Assembly: GCA_947500275.1 (NCBI GenBank)
Contig: CANMSW010000020.1
Coordinates: 1 to 16,213, forward strand
Source: Bacteriovoracaceae bacterium
Lineage (GTDB): Bacteria > Bdellovibrionota > UBA1018
Length of the DNA: 16,213 bases
Direction: 5' to 3'
In this document: positions 1-7,871 of the stretch, in pieces
How the letters are laid out: every line of letters begins with the position of its first letter
Numbering within the stretch: the first letter of the stretch is position 1
Translations under genes and position numbers: made by a program
The notes under the pieces: model-generated
Told to the model about the DNA's origin: nothing
Databases searched by the model: none
Seen by the model: the letters and a program-made list of their open reading frames with translations, nothing else

Positions 1-2
1 AG

Positions 3-47
3 CAAGTGAATGTGAACCTCGATACCGCACCGATCGGTTGGTACTGA
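3..47 (+). CDS. Possible C-terminal tail of an upstream gene (partial)
   Basis: One frame is open from the window edge and ends at TGA 45-47, reading QVNVNLDTAPIGWY at its end. The next gene starts three bases later, the spacing expected within an operon. Only about 14 residues are visible, so no family can be named. The other two forward frames stop at 7-9 (TGA) or run through the start of the next gene, so this frame is the best candidate but not proven. Confidence 0.35.
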   Translation, partial: QVNVNLDTAPIGWY

Positions 48-50
48 TAT

Positions 51-1379
51 ATGGGTGATATTCTATTGAAGACTCTGGTTCCAGGTCCGAAGTCGCAAGC
101 GCTGATGAAGCGAAGGGCTCAAGCGGTAGCGCGCGGACCTTTTCATGCGACCCCGGTTTTTATCGAGCAGGCGCAAGGAGCGCTGATTCAGGATGTGGAC
201 GGAAATACCTTCGTCGATCTTGCGGCAGGCCTCGGGGTAGTGAATGTGGGGCACTGTCCCCCGAGCGTAGTTTCCGCTATTCAGCTCCAAGTAGCGCGCT
301 TTCTGCATGCAGGGTTCAATGTCACGCCCTATGAAGGCTATGTTGAGCTTTCGGAGAGATTGAATCGAATCGTCCCCGGTGCCTGGGAAAAGAAAACCCT
401 GCTCGTCAATAGCGGCGCAGAGGCTGTCGAGAACGCGATCAAGATTGCCCGGGCCTATACTAAGCGATCTTCCGTTGTTTGCTTCGATCATGCATACCAC
501 GGACGTACTTATATGGCGATGTCGCTGACAGCGAAAGCGAAGCCTTATAAGTCAGGATTCGCGCCGTTTAACTCGGATGTGTATCGAGCTCCCTATCCTT
601 ACGCCTACCGGTGGCCAACGACCAACGAACCCGAGCAAGTTTCGCGCGAGTGTTTTGCTAAGTTTTGCGAGTTGATTCAGACCCAAGTTGGCGCTGAGAA
701 TGTGGCCGCAGTGATCATCGAGCCCGTACTCGGAGAGGGAGGCTTCGTCCCTGCTCCGCCTTCGTTTCTGCAAGCATTACGGAGCTACTGTTCTGAACAC
801 GGAATGGTTCTGATCTTTGATGAAGTACAAACCGGATTCGGACGCACGGGCGCATTCTTCGCCTCTCAGCGATTAGGAGTTACGCCTGATTTGATGACTC
901 TTGCTAAAGGTTTGGGGGATGGCCTACCGATTGCCGCGGTGACTGGACGGGCCGATATGATGGACGCTCCGGGTGAGGGTGGTATTGGCGGTACTTTTGG
1001 CGGTAACCCGCTCGCCTGCGCGGGGGCGCTCGCCGTAGCGGATTTGTTTGAGCACGGGAGCGTTGCATCCCATTCCCAGGTGATAGAGACGGTTCTGGAA
1101 GGACGGCTCGCCGAGTGGTTCAAACGGTATCCGGTCATTGGTGATGTGCGCGGGCTTGGGCCGATGCGCGGGGTGGAGTTCGTGAAGGATCGCTTCACGC
1201 GTGAGCCATCAAAGGAGGCGGTTCAGAAAATCCTGAAACACTCTTACGAAAATGGAGTGATTTGTCTGGGTGCGGGGACTTTCGGAAATGTGCTTCGTTT
1301 TCTCGTTCCTTTAGTGATTTCAGAGTCTCAGCTCAACGAGGCATTAGATGTGGTTGAACGGGGAATTCAAATTTTATGA
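51..1379 (+). CDS. gabT: Class III PLP-dependent aminotransferase, 4-aminobutyrate aminotransferase-like
   Basis: This cytoplasmic enzyme should move an amino group from an omega-amino acid such as GABA to 2-oxoglutarate, using PLP. All fold-type I landmarks of the class are present: NSGAEAVENAIKIARA (PLP phosphate region), AYHGRT, IIEPVLGEGGF, FDEVQTGFGRTG with the pyridine-binding Asp at about 257, the Schiff-base lysine at about 286 in LAKGLGDGLP, GGTFGGNPLAC, and a late Arg in NVLRFLVPL that would bind the substrate carboxylate. Length (442 residues) and the TGRADMMD segment fit GabT better than acetylornithine or ornithine aminotransferase, but substrate choice in this class cannot be settled from sequence. 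The ATG lies three bases after a possible upstream stop and has no strong ribosome binding site, so it may be translationally coupled. The end overlaps the next gene by 4 bp. Confidence 0.85.
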   Translation: MGDILLKTLVPGPKSQALMKRRAQAVARGPFHATPVFIEQAQGALIQDVDGNTFVDLAAGLGVVNVGHCPPSVVSAIQLQVARFLHAGFNVTPYEGYVELSERLNRIVPGAWEKKTLLVNSGAEAVENAIKIARAYTKRSSVVCFDHAYHGRTYMAMSLTAKAKPYKSGFAPFNSDVYRAPYPYAYRWPTTNEPEQVSRECFAKFCELIQTQVGAENVAAVIIEPVLGEGGFVPAPPSFLQALRSYCSEHGMVLIFDEVQTGFGRTGAFFASQRLGVTPDLMTLAKGLGDGLPIAAVTGRADMMDAPGEGGIGGTFGGNPLACAGALAVADLFEHGSVASHSQVIETVLEGRLAEWFKRYPVIGDVRGLGPMRGVEFVKDRFTREPSKEAVQKILKHSYENGVICLGAGTFGNVLRFLVPLVISESQLNEALDVVERGIQIL

Positions 1380-2299
1380 GATTATCGCCCGCTTTCATAT
1401 CATTTGGAATTCTCCTTGGCGGAGTCAATTCAGAAGCGTTTGATCGTGCGAGTGCCCCCGGTCGGATGGCTGCTCTCTATGACCGGATCGTATCGGAGTG
1501 CCTTCTTGAGTCGCGGCCCTATACCCCTGTCTTTTTGAGTCTCGATTCTATGAATCAGACCTCGGCTACAATGACCGCACTGATGGTCAGTACTGGGCTA
1601 CAAGAGGGTTACGTCGATCGGCATGCGTCACCGAGGTATGCGAGTGGTGCGACGCGTGAAATCTTGGAAGAGCTAAGGTCGCGAGTGGTGGCCTATTCAG
1701 ATCGACGCGGCCTGGACCCCTTCCAGCGTGCATGCGTTGCTCAGTGTGTGGGATATCAGTGGTTCCGCGATACGCCCGAGAACGGGGAATCCCGGGGGAA
1801 TATAGAGACCGGCGACGGGAATTGCCGTCACTCGACTTATTTGGCGAGTTATTTCGACGAAGCGCTCGGGGTAAAAGCGAGTGTTGTTGATAATGGGATC
1901 AAGCAAATGGCGGAAGGTATTGGACATACTTATTCTTTAGTTGAGCTCGAAGGACGACGCTTCGCCATGAACAATAATTTAGGTTCGGATAGTCAGGCGA
2001 ATTTTTGCTCATTTAGATTTTCACGCGCTTGGGAATCTCACCGGGAGTGTTCAGGGTTCTCAGGTGCGAATGTGAAGCACTTCAGGGGATACGCGAAGGC
2101 TTGGAATCGAGACGCACTGCCCGAGACCGGCGCCCCGGTCCCTTTTACCGGCAGCGCTCGTAGTTGCGGGGATCAGGTGACGTTCGAAAATCAGCGGAGT
2201 TCAGGGGTGCTCTCCCGCCCCGCGCTTTCTGAAGGGGGGGCGAGTCCATTTGCGCCGAGCGGAGCGTCGCCCCGAAATTCAAGCGAGTCCCCTCGTTAA
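1376..2299 (+). CDS. Exported protein with transglutaminase-like Cys-His pattern, unknown function
   Basis: The start overlaps the aminotransferase stop as ATGA, so the two are probably translationally coupled. Residues 1-21 are hydrophobic with an early Arg and look like a signal peptide. The centre has a papain/transglutaminase-like layout: Cys150 in GDGNCRHSTYLASY at the head of a helix, then a strand (GVKASVVDN), His184 in GIGHTYSLVELEG, and Asn199-201 where the third catalytic residue (Asp/Asn) would sit. Seven cysteines (42, 120, 124, 150, 211, 225, 264) would suit disulfides in a periplasmic or secreted protein. The last 40 residues are rich in Ser, Pro, Gly and Ala and look disordered. 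Overall similarity to classic transglutaminases is weak, and the substrate is unknown. Pairing with a cytoplasmic aminotransferase is unexplained; release and then use of an amino compound is one guess. Confidence 0.7.
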   Translation: MRLSPAFISFGILLGGVNSEAFDRASAPGRMAALYDRIVSECLLESRPYTPVFLSLDSMNQTSATMTALMVSTGLQEGYVDRHASPRYASGATREILEELRSRVVAYSDRRGLDPFQRACVAQCVGYQWFRDTPENGESRGNIETGDGNCRHSTYLASYFDEALGVKASVVDNGIKQMAEGIGHTYSLVELEGRRFAMNNNLGSDSQANFCSFRFSRAWESHRECSGFSGANVKHFRGYAKAWNRDALPETGAPVPFTGSARSCGDQVTFENQRSSGVLSRPALSEGGASPFAPSGASPRNSSESPR

Positions 2300-2303
2300 A
2301 AGC

Positions 2304-3152
2304 TCATGGCGGAAAGCCGAAGCTGAGTTTAACAGCCTGGTATTCCGAGTGAACGGTTCCGTCTTTCGCTCGAATGATGAGTTCGGGCTCCATCCAGGTT
2401 TTCGCGCGAATTTTTTCCGGTAAATCGATCGAGCGCATCATTGCAGAGACGGCCAGGAGTGGGGGTTCGCCCTCGCGTAAGGCAATCGGGCGTTGACGAA
2501 TGATCGAGAGGCCGGCTGCTCTGGCCCCTTCAATAACGCGCTGGTTTTGCTCAGGCGGGTTCATCGGGAAAACGCACGCGAAGAGCCCTCCCGGTTCCAT
2601 GTGTCGAACCGCGGTCGAGCAGTAATCGGCGACGGTCCCACGCAGTTCGAATCGGCATGCCACTTTTTGGGGATGCTCGGCGGTGATCCCGCTCCCGAGC
2701 GGAAAGTAAGGTGGGCTCCCGAGTACGAGGTCAAAGGTCTCATCGGAAGTGAGAACGTCAGGCGAGCGGAAGTCTCCTTCTCGGATTTGGTAGCGAGGAA
2801 GGAGCTCGTTGTACTCAGCCGACTTACGTGCGAGCCGGACACTTTCGGATTGGGCTTCGACCGTGACGAAGCGGGCCTGCGGGAGGCGCCAGGCCGCAGT
2901 CATTCCGACTGAGCCAATGCCGCTGCCTAAATCCAGAACGGTACGAGCGAGTGGTGCCCAGGACGTTCCGTACCAAGCGGCCAAGAGGTCGTCCGTTGAG
3001 AATCGATGCCCGTCTCGAAGTTGGAAAATTCGGAAATGGCCACTGAGCGCGTCCAGGGTTTCGCCGGGGCCTGGTTCGCGAAGGTGTTCGGGCGGATTCA
3101 CTTTCGGGCCTGGGATGGTCCAGCCTTTAAACTGCTTGGGTTCGGTACTCAT
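2304..3152 (-). CDS. TrmN6-like SAM-dependent N6-adenine methyltransferase
   Basis: Rossmann-fold methyltransferase with the SAM-binding loop LDLGSGIGSVG (residues 73-83), an acidic strand end (VTVEAQ), an EGDF segment, and the catalytic motif SPPYF (146-150). SPPY stands where the TrmN6/YfiC group normally has NPPY; Ser is allowed in the wider [DNS]PP[YFW] family of N6-adenine methyltransferases. The N-terminal QLRDGHRFSTDDLLAAW matches the TrmN6 hallmark in which the substrate-side loop comes before the SAM site. The family methylates A37 of tRNA-Val in Escherichia coli; a tRNA-Val gene occurs here about 8 kb away, but that is probably coincidence. At 282 residues it is somewhat longer than the usual ~245. 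It is convergent with the preceding gene (4 bp gap) and divergent from dnaE. No Shine-Dalgarno is seen; TAAGTT lies six bases before the ATG. Confidence 0.8.
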   Translation of the reverse strand: MSTEPKQFKGWTIPGPKVNPPEHLREPGPGETLDALSGHFRIFQLRDGHRFSTDDLLAAWYGTSWAPLARTVLDLGSGIGSVGMTAAWRLPQARFVTVEAQSESVRLARKSAEYNELLPRYQIREGDFRSPDVLTSDETFDLVLGSPPYFPLGSGITAEHPQKVACRFELRGTVADYCSTAVRHMEPGGLFACVFPMNPPEQNQRVIEGARAAGLSIIRQRPIALREGEPPLLAVSAMMRSIDLPEKIRAKTWMEPELIIRAKDGTVHSEYQAVKLSFGFPP

Positions 3153-3319
3153 GGAGTCAACTTAGCTGAGCGGCGAGTCATAAACCAGGGGGCTCGGCAG
3201 GGGATGATGCGTTATGAGTCCTTCTTTTAGGGTGACTTATTGCGTCGAGCACGGGAGTGGACTTGAGGCTAATTCCACCTTGACCCAGTCCTCGGGCTCC
3301 GCGACACATTAGCTCTTCA

Positions 3320-6300
3320 ATGTCTGTTCAGGATGAATCTCCATCAACCGGGGAGGCTACACGCTCCTCTCCACCGCCTTTCGTGCACTTGCACTTGCAC
3401 ACGCAGTTCTCACTGCTGCAGGGAGCAATTCACACGGAGGATTTGTTTGCCCGGGTGAAAGAGCTTGGGATGAGTGCGGTCGCCATTACCGACACGAACA
3501 ATCTTTTTGGTGGAATCGACTTCTACCTCAAGGCCAAGGACGCAGGCATTAAAGCCATTTTAGGCTGTGAGGTCTTGTTTGCGCCGCAGGGGCGATTTGC
3601 GGCGCTCGCGCCGACAACGACTGCGGCGGTAGGTGGTGTTCGCGAAGCGAATATGGGGCCGCGATTCCATCATCTGGGACTGCTCTGCAAAGACTACAAA
3701 GGATATCAGAACCTTTGTCAGATTTTAACTCGTGCTTACACCGAGGCACCACCTCATCAAAAAGGTCAACCGTCCGGTCCTCGTGCCTTCGTGGACCGCG
3801 AGCTCCTTGATAAATATGGAGATGGGCTCGTGGTATTGAGCGGTAATCTTCGCGGCGAGCTGTCCTGGAAAATTATATCTGGGGATGAAGATGGCGCTCT
3901 GGAGAGCGTGAAGTGGTTCAAGAACCGTTTCGGCGAAGATTTTTATTTCGAATTACAAGATCATGGGTTGCCCGAAGAGGATCTCGTGAACTCCACCCTC
4001 TACGCTTGGGGGGAGAAACTTGGAATCGAGTGTGTAGCGACCAACGACTGTCACTACATGAAGCCCGAGGACAGTGAAGCGCATGAGATTCTTCAGTGCA
4101 TCGAAAACGGGCGGAACCTCGACTACGACCGTCCGAAATCGTTGGTACCGCCTGAATATTACTTGAAGTCGCCGGCTGAAATGTTCGAGCGTTTTTCGCG
4201 CTATCCCGGTGCTTGTGAAAACACCTCGAAAATCGCCGACAAGTGTAACCTCGTTTTTAAATTCAAAGACGAGAAAGGGCGAGCGATCTACCATCTTCCG
4301 AATTACCGCCCGGATGGGGTGACTAAGGAAGACGCCTTCGATGTGATTGAGTACTTCAGGGAAATTTCTTGGAAGGGCCTTGAAGATCGCTTCCTAGAGC
4401 CTGGTTTTCTCAGGAAGAAGCAAGCGGCCGACTGGACTGAAAAAGAAAAAGAATATCGGGATCGATTAGAGGGTGAGCTGACGATGATCGCAGCGACCGG
4501 CTTCGCCGGTTACTTCCTGATCGTGGCCGACTTCATTCAATGGGCAAAAAACCAGGGAATTCCCGTAGGCCCTGGCCGGGGCTCGGGCGCAGGTTCCTTA
4601 GTCGCGTACGTTCTTAAGATTACGGATATTGATCCGATTCAGTTCAACTTACTGTTCGAAAGATTTATTAATCCAGAGCGGGTTTCGATGCCCGACTTCG
4701 ACGTCGACTTCTGCCAGGACCGTCGGGGTGAAGTGATCGATTATGTGGGTCGGAAATATGGAACCGACAAGGTTTCCCAGATCATCACTTACGGAAAGCT
4801 CCAAACTCGAGCCGTCATTAAAGACGTGGGTCGTGTGCTGGGTTTCTCGTTCGCCGAGACTGATCAGCTCACGAAACTCGTGCCTGAAGAATTGGGCATT
4901 TCGATCAAAGACGCGATCGAGAAGGAACCCCGCCTTCGCGAACGAATTGAGCAAGATCCGAAGACCAAGAAATGGATCGACTATGCGCTTTGCCTCGAGG
5001 GGTTGAACCGAAGTGCCGGGATGCACGCCGCAGGCGTGATTATCACGGAAGAGCCGGTTTCGACTTACTGTCCGCTATTCGTGGGGCGCGATGGCGCCGT
5101 GGTTACTCAATACGATAAAGATTCGGCCGAAAAAGTCGGTCTCGTGAAATTTGACTTTTTGGGGCTAAAAACCCTGACGGTCATCGATTACGCCGTCAAG
5201 CTCGTGCGCCAGGCGGCGGAAGCCGGAACGCCGGATGCTGAGTTTGATCTTTTGAAAATGAATTATGAAGACCCGGCAGTGTTTGCACTGATCAGTTCAG
5301 GCGACACCGACGGGATTTTTCAAGTTGAGTCCGACGGGATGAAGAATCTGTGTTCGAGGATTCAACCTAACTCGCTTGAAGATATTACGGCAATTAACGC
5401 TCTCTATCGTCCAGGGCCTTTAGGGTCGGGGATGGTTGACGACTTCATTGAGCGGAAGCACGGACGCACGCCGATCCGATATGATGTTCCGCAGCTTGAG
5501 GGAATCCTGAAAGATACGTACGGCGTGATCCTCTACCAAGAGCAAGTCATGCAGACGGCTCGGGAGCTTGCGGGATACTCGTTGGGACAAGCAGATATGC
5601 TCCGGCGAGCTATGGGTAAGAAGAAGCCCGAGGAAATGGCTAAGCACCGCGAGATCTTCGTTAAGGGTGCGAAGGAGAAGGAAATTCCAGCCGAGAAGGC
5701 TGAATCGATTTTCGATCTGATGGCGAAATTCGCTGAATACGGATTCAATAAATCCCATTCGGCCGCCTACGGCGTTCTCACTTATCAAACGGCCTATTTG
5801 AAATGCTATTATCCGGCCGAGTTCATGGCAGCGCTCATGACGACGGAGATGGATAATACTGATAAAATCACAAAGTATATCGGTGATTCTCGTGCGCACG
5901 GAATTCCCGTGCTTCCTCCGGATGTGAATGGTTCGCAGAAGCGTTTCAGTGTCGAGAAAATCAATCGCGATCATCCCGATTATCCAGCGAAGTCGGACGG
6001 TAAGAATCTCAAGGCGATTCGTTGTGGCTTGGAAGCCATTAAGGGAGTCGGTGGGAGTGCAGTGGATGCGATTCTGGAGTCCCGCGAGAATCAGGGTGAC
6101 TTCCCGAGTGTCATGGATTTCTGCAAGCGCGTCTCGACGCGCAAAGCGAACAAAAAGGTTTTGGAGTCGCTCACTCTTGCGGGGGCCTTCGATCGAATTG
6201 CTGAGGTGAATCGCGCGAGCCTGTTCGCATCTCTTGAGTCGCTCCTGGGATTTGCAGGCGAGGAGCAAGCCGAGCGGGAACTCGGGCAGTCGTCGCTCTT

Positions 6301-7108
6301 TGATTCATTCTCTGCGGAGGACGTAAAGAGTCTAACGCCTCTCTCGGCGATCTTTAAGAATGAGCCAGAGTGGCCGCGCTCCCAAGCGCTTCTCAAGGAA
6401 AAGCAAGTCGTAGGATTCTATGTCTCCGGTCATCCGATGGATCACTGGCAGAAGATCTGCGAGGACTGGCTCGGTTGGACTACGGAGAAAGTTAAGACCG
6501 CACATGAGCAGAAGGCGGCGCAAAAAACAGCTGCCCCGCCCCCGGGGTCAGCCGCCGGAGAGGGTGGCTTTGTCCCGCGTCAGTTTCGCGCGCCTAAGCC
6601 AGAAATTAAAATAGGCGGTCTGATTGGCGAGTTTCGCGAAGTAATGACTAAAAAAGGCAGCCGGATGGGGTTCGGCGTCCTTGAGGATTTGAAGGGAAAA
6701 CTTGAAATCGTTTTCTTCCCTGAAGCTTACGCGAATAACGGCGAGATCCTGAAGCGTGCTTTAACGGAAGTAGAACCCCTTGTGATATCTGGCGAGCTCG
6801 AATTGACTGATGAGCAGCCGAAGATCTTGGTGAAGACGATTGAGTGGGCAAATGAGGCACACAAAAACCGGGTTCAACAAGTCGTCTTGAAGCTGAATCC
6901 TTCAGCGATTTCTCCGGACCAGCTGCGGGCCTTGAAGAAGTCGATTATTCAGCACCGAGGGAAGTGCCCTGTTCGCATTGATTTCGACGACCGCTTATTC
7001 AAGCTCACTCTGAATTTGCCAAAGACCGTCGGGGTCGCTGCCTCGCCCCAGTTTATGGAGGCCGTGTCGCGGATTTTTGGATCAAGTGATTGCGTGCGGC
7101 TTCAGTAA
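3320..7108 (+). CDS. dnaE: DNA polymerase III alpha subunit (replicative polymerase)
   Basis: Catalytic subunit of the replicative polymerase, 1262 residues (E. coli 1160). Order of parts: PHP domain (HLHLHTQFSLL at about 23-33, GCEV, NDCHYM); C-family polymerase core with GPGRGSGAGSLVAY and MPDFDVDFC, giving catalytic Asp459 and Asp461; third Asp612 in VKFDFLGLKTL; ALYRPGPLGSGM; the helix-hairpin-helix area; an OB fold starting near IKIGGLIGEFREV; and a C-terminal tau-binding-type region. No DnaQ-type exonuclease is built in, so it is the DnaE1 type, not PolC. In the PHP site, Thr59 replaces the usual metal-binding His of TDH, and Asn176 stands in SGNLRGE where active PHP domains usually have Cys; PHP proofreading is probably lost. 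The first 20 residues before PPFVHLHLH are variable. No Shine-Dalgarno is visible at this ATG; TTGACC at 3280 is a weak possible -35 box. Confidence 0.97.
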   Translation: MSVQDESPSTGEATRSSPPPFVHLHLHTQFSLLQGAIHTEDLFARVKELGMSAVAITDTNNLFGGIDFYLKAKDAGIKAILGCEVLFAPQGRFAALAPTTTAAVGGVREANMGPRFHHLGLLCKDYKGYQNLCQILTRAYTEAPPHQKGQPSGPRAFVDRELLDKYGDGLVVLSGNLRGELSWKIISGDEDGALESVKWFKNRFGEDFYFELQDHGLPEEDLVNSTLYAWGEKLGIECVATNDCHYMKPEDSEAHEILQCIENGRNLDYDRPKSLVPPEYYLKSPAEMFERFSRYPGACENTSKIADKCNLVFKFKDEKGRAIYHLPNYRPDGVTKEDAFDVIEYFREISWKGLEDRFLEPGFLRKKQAADWTEKEKEYRDRLEGELTMIAATGFAGYFLIVADFIQWAKNQGIPVGPGRGSGAGSLVAYVLKITDIDPIQFNLLFERFINPERVSMPDFDVDFCQDRRGEVIDYVGRKYGTDKVSQIITYGKLQTRAVIKDVGRVLGFSFAETDQLTKLVPEELGISIKDAIEKEPRLRERIEQDPKTKKWIDYALCLEGLNRSAGMHAAGVIITEEPVSTYCPLFVGRDGAVVTQYDKDSAEKVGLVKFDFLGLKTLTVIDYAVKLVRQAAEAGTPDAEFDLLKMNYEDPAVFALISSGDTDGIFQVESDGMKNLCSRIQPNSLEDITAINALYRPGPLGSGMVDDFIERKHGRTPIRYDVPQLEGILKDTYGVILYQEQVMQTARELAGYSLGQADMLRRAMGKKKPEEMAKHREIFVKGAKEKEIPAEKAESIFDLMAKFAEYGFNKSHSAAYGVLTYQTAYLKCYYPAEFMAALMTTEMDNTDKITKYIGDSRAHGIPVLPPDVNGSQKRFSVEKINRDHPDYPAKSDGKNLKAIRCGLEAIKGVGGSAVDAILESRENQGDFPSVMDFCKRVSTRKANKKVLESLTLAGAFDRIAEVNRASLFASLESLLGFAGEEQAERELGQSSLFDSFSAEDVKSLTPLSAIFKNEPEWPRSQALLKEKQVVGFYVSGHPMDHWQKICEDWLGWTTEKVKTAHEQKAAQKTAAPPPGSAAGEGGFVPRQFRAPKPEIKIGGLIGEFREVMTKKGSRMGFGVLEDLKGKLEIVFFPEAYANNGEILKRALTEVEPLVISGELELTDEQPKILVKTIEWANEAHKNRVQQVVLKLNPSAISPDQLRALKKSIIQHRGKCPVRIDFDDRLFKLTLNLPKTVGVAASPQFMEAVSRIFGSSDCVRLQ

Positions 7109-7119
7109 CTCATCAGCGC

Positions 7120-7125
7120 GAGGAG
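7120..7125 (+). promoter_or_regulatory. Ribosome binding site that fixes the DsbA-family start
   Basis: GAGGAG lies six bases before GTG 7132 and favours that codon over the upstream in-frame TTG at 7090, which has no such site. Confidence 0.7.
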
Positions 7126-7131
7126 CCTTCT

Positions 7132-7797
7132 GTGTCTGAACCGAAAAAGCTTGTGATTGAAGTCTTTAGTGATCTGGTTTGCCCTTGGTGCTGGATTGGG
7201 GATTCCCGGCTTCAAAAGGCTCTGCAGGCCGAAGGACTCCAAGAAGGCAAAGATGTCGAGGTTCGTTGGAATCCATTCCAATTGCAGCCGGATCGTGAGC
7301 GTGACGAGAAGACTCTGCGTCAGCACTTAGGTGAGAAATACGGATCGTCTCGCGTCGACGGGATGCTCTCGCACGTGGAGAGTGTGGCTTGCGAGGATGG
7401 ACTTTGTATTCGCTTCGATACCGTCAAGAACTCGCCGAACACGGCTCAGGGGCATCGTCTGGTGCTCTGGGTGGCGCAGCTAGTCGGTGGCGAAAAGGCG
7501 ATTCAAGTCAGCCGCGCGCTTTTCAGTGGTTATTTTGAGAAGGGCTGGGATTTGAACTCGGACGAGGATCTTCTCCGGGCTCTTGAGGGAACGGACTTGC
7601 CCAAAGCGGACGCCAGGTCGTTTTTGTCCGGAACTCAGGCCGCAGAAGCCGTTGAGCAGACCCAAAAGCAGGCTGCGGCATATGGAATCAACGGAGTGCC
7701 GTTTTTTATCTTGGGTGGTAAGTATGCTATTTCGGGAGCTCAGCCGCTTGAGGTGTTCTCGAGGGCGATTCGGCAAGCCCTGACGAATCCATCCTGA
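7132..7797 (+). CDS. DsbA-family thiol oxidoreductase, FrnE/2-hydroxychromene-2-carboxylate isomerase-like
   Basis: Thioredoxin fold with an inserted helical domain. The redox motif is CPWC (Cys17-Cys20) in FSDLVCPWCWIGD; the cis-proline loop is GINGVPFFIL near residue 190; SPNTAQGHRL is typical of the FrnE branch. No signal peptide is present, so it should act in the cytoplasm, like FrnE proteins linked to disulfide handling and oxidative stress. I place the start at GTG 7132, with GAGGAG at 7120-7125 six bases upstream. The frame is open back to TTG 7090, but that would overlap dnaE and add residues unlike the family. It follows dnaE by 23 bp and is probably cotranscribed with it. The protein would be 221 residues, usual for the family. 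Substrate unknown. Confidence 0.88.
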   Translation: MSEPKKLVIEVFSDLVCPWCWIGDSRLQKALQAEGLQEGKDVEVRWNPFQLQPDRERDEKTLRQHLGEKYGSSRVDGMLSHVESVACEDGLCIRFDTVKNSPNTAQGHRLVLWVAQLVGGEKAIQVSRALFSGYFEKGWDLNSDEDLLRALEGTDLPKADARSFLSGTQAAEAVEQTQKQAAAYGINGVPFFILGGKYAISGAQPLEVFSRAIRQALTNPS

Positions 7798-7871
7798 GCC
7801 CGACCGGAATTCGCACGTCCGTCAAAAAAGCATCATGGAATCCTGCGTCTTCCGTTCATACTATAGAAGAG

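Noticed and set aside
2234..2240. Run of seven G near the end of the exported protein gene, and a similar run in greB (13740-13746), as phase-variable tracts
   Set aside because: Seven bases is short for slippage-based switching; in greB the run encodes the conserved family segment TPGGA, and both frames are intact.
5420..6268. 282-codon minus-strand ORF inside dnaE
   Set aside because: It lies wholly opposite the conserved polymerase core, whose plus-strand reading is certain; its sequence shows no domain and the length reflects the codon bias of the real gene.
7090..7131. TTG 7090 as start of the DsbA-family gene
   Set aside because: It would overlap dnaE and add 14 residues unlike the family; GTG 7132 has a good ribosome binding site.
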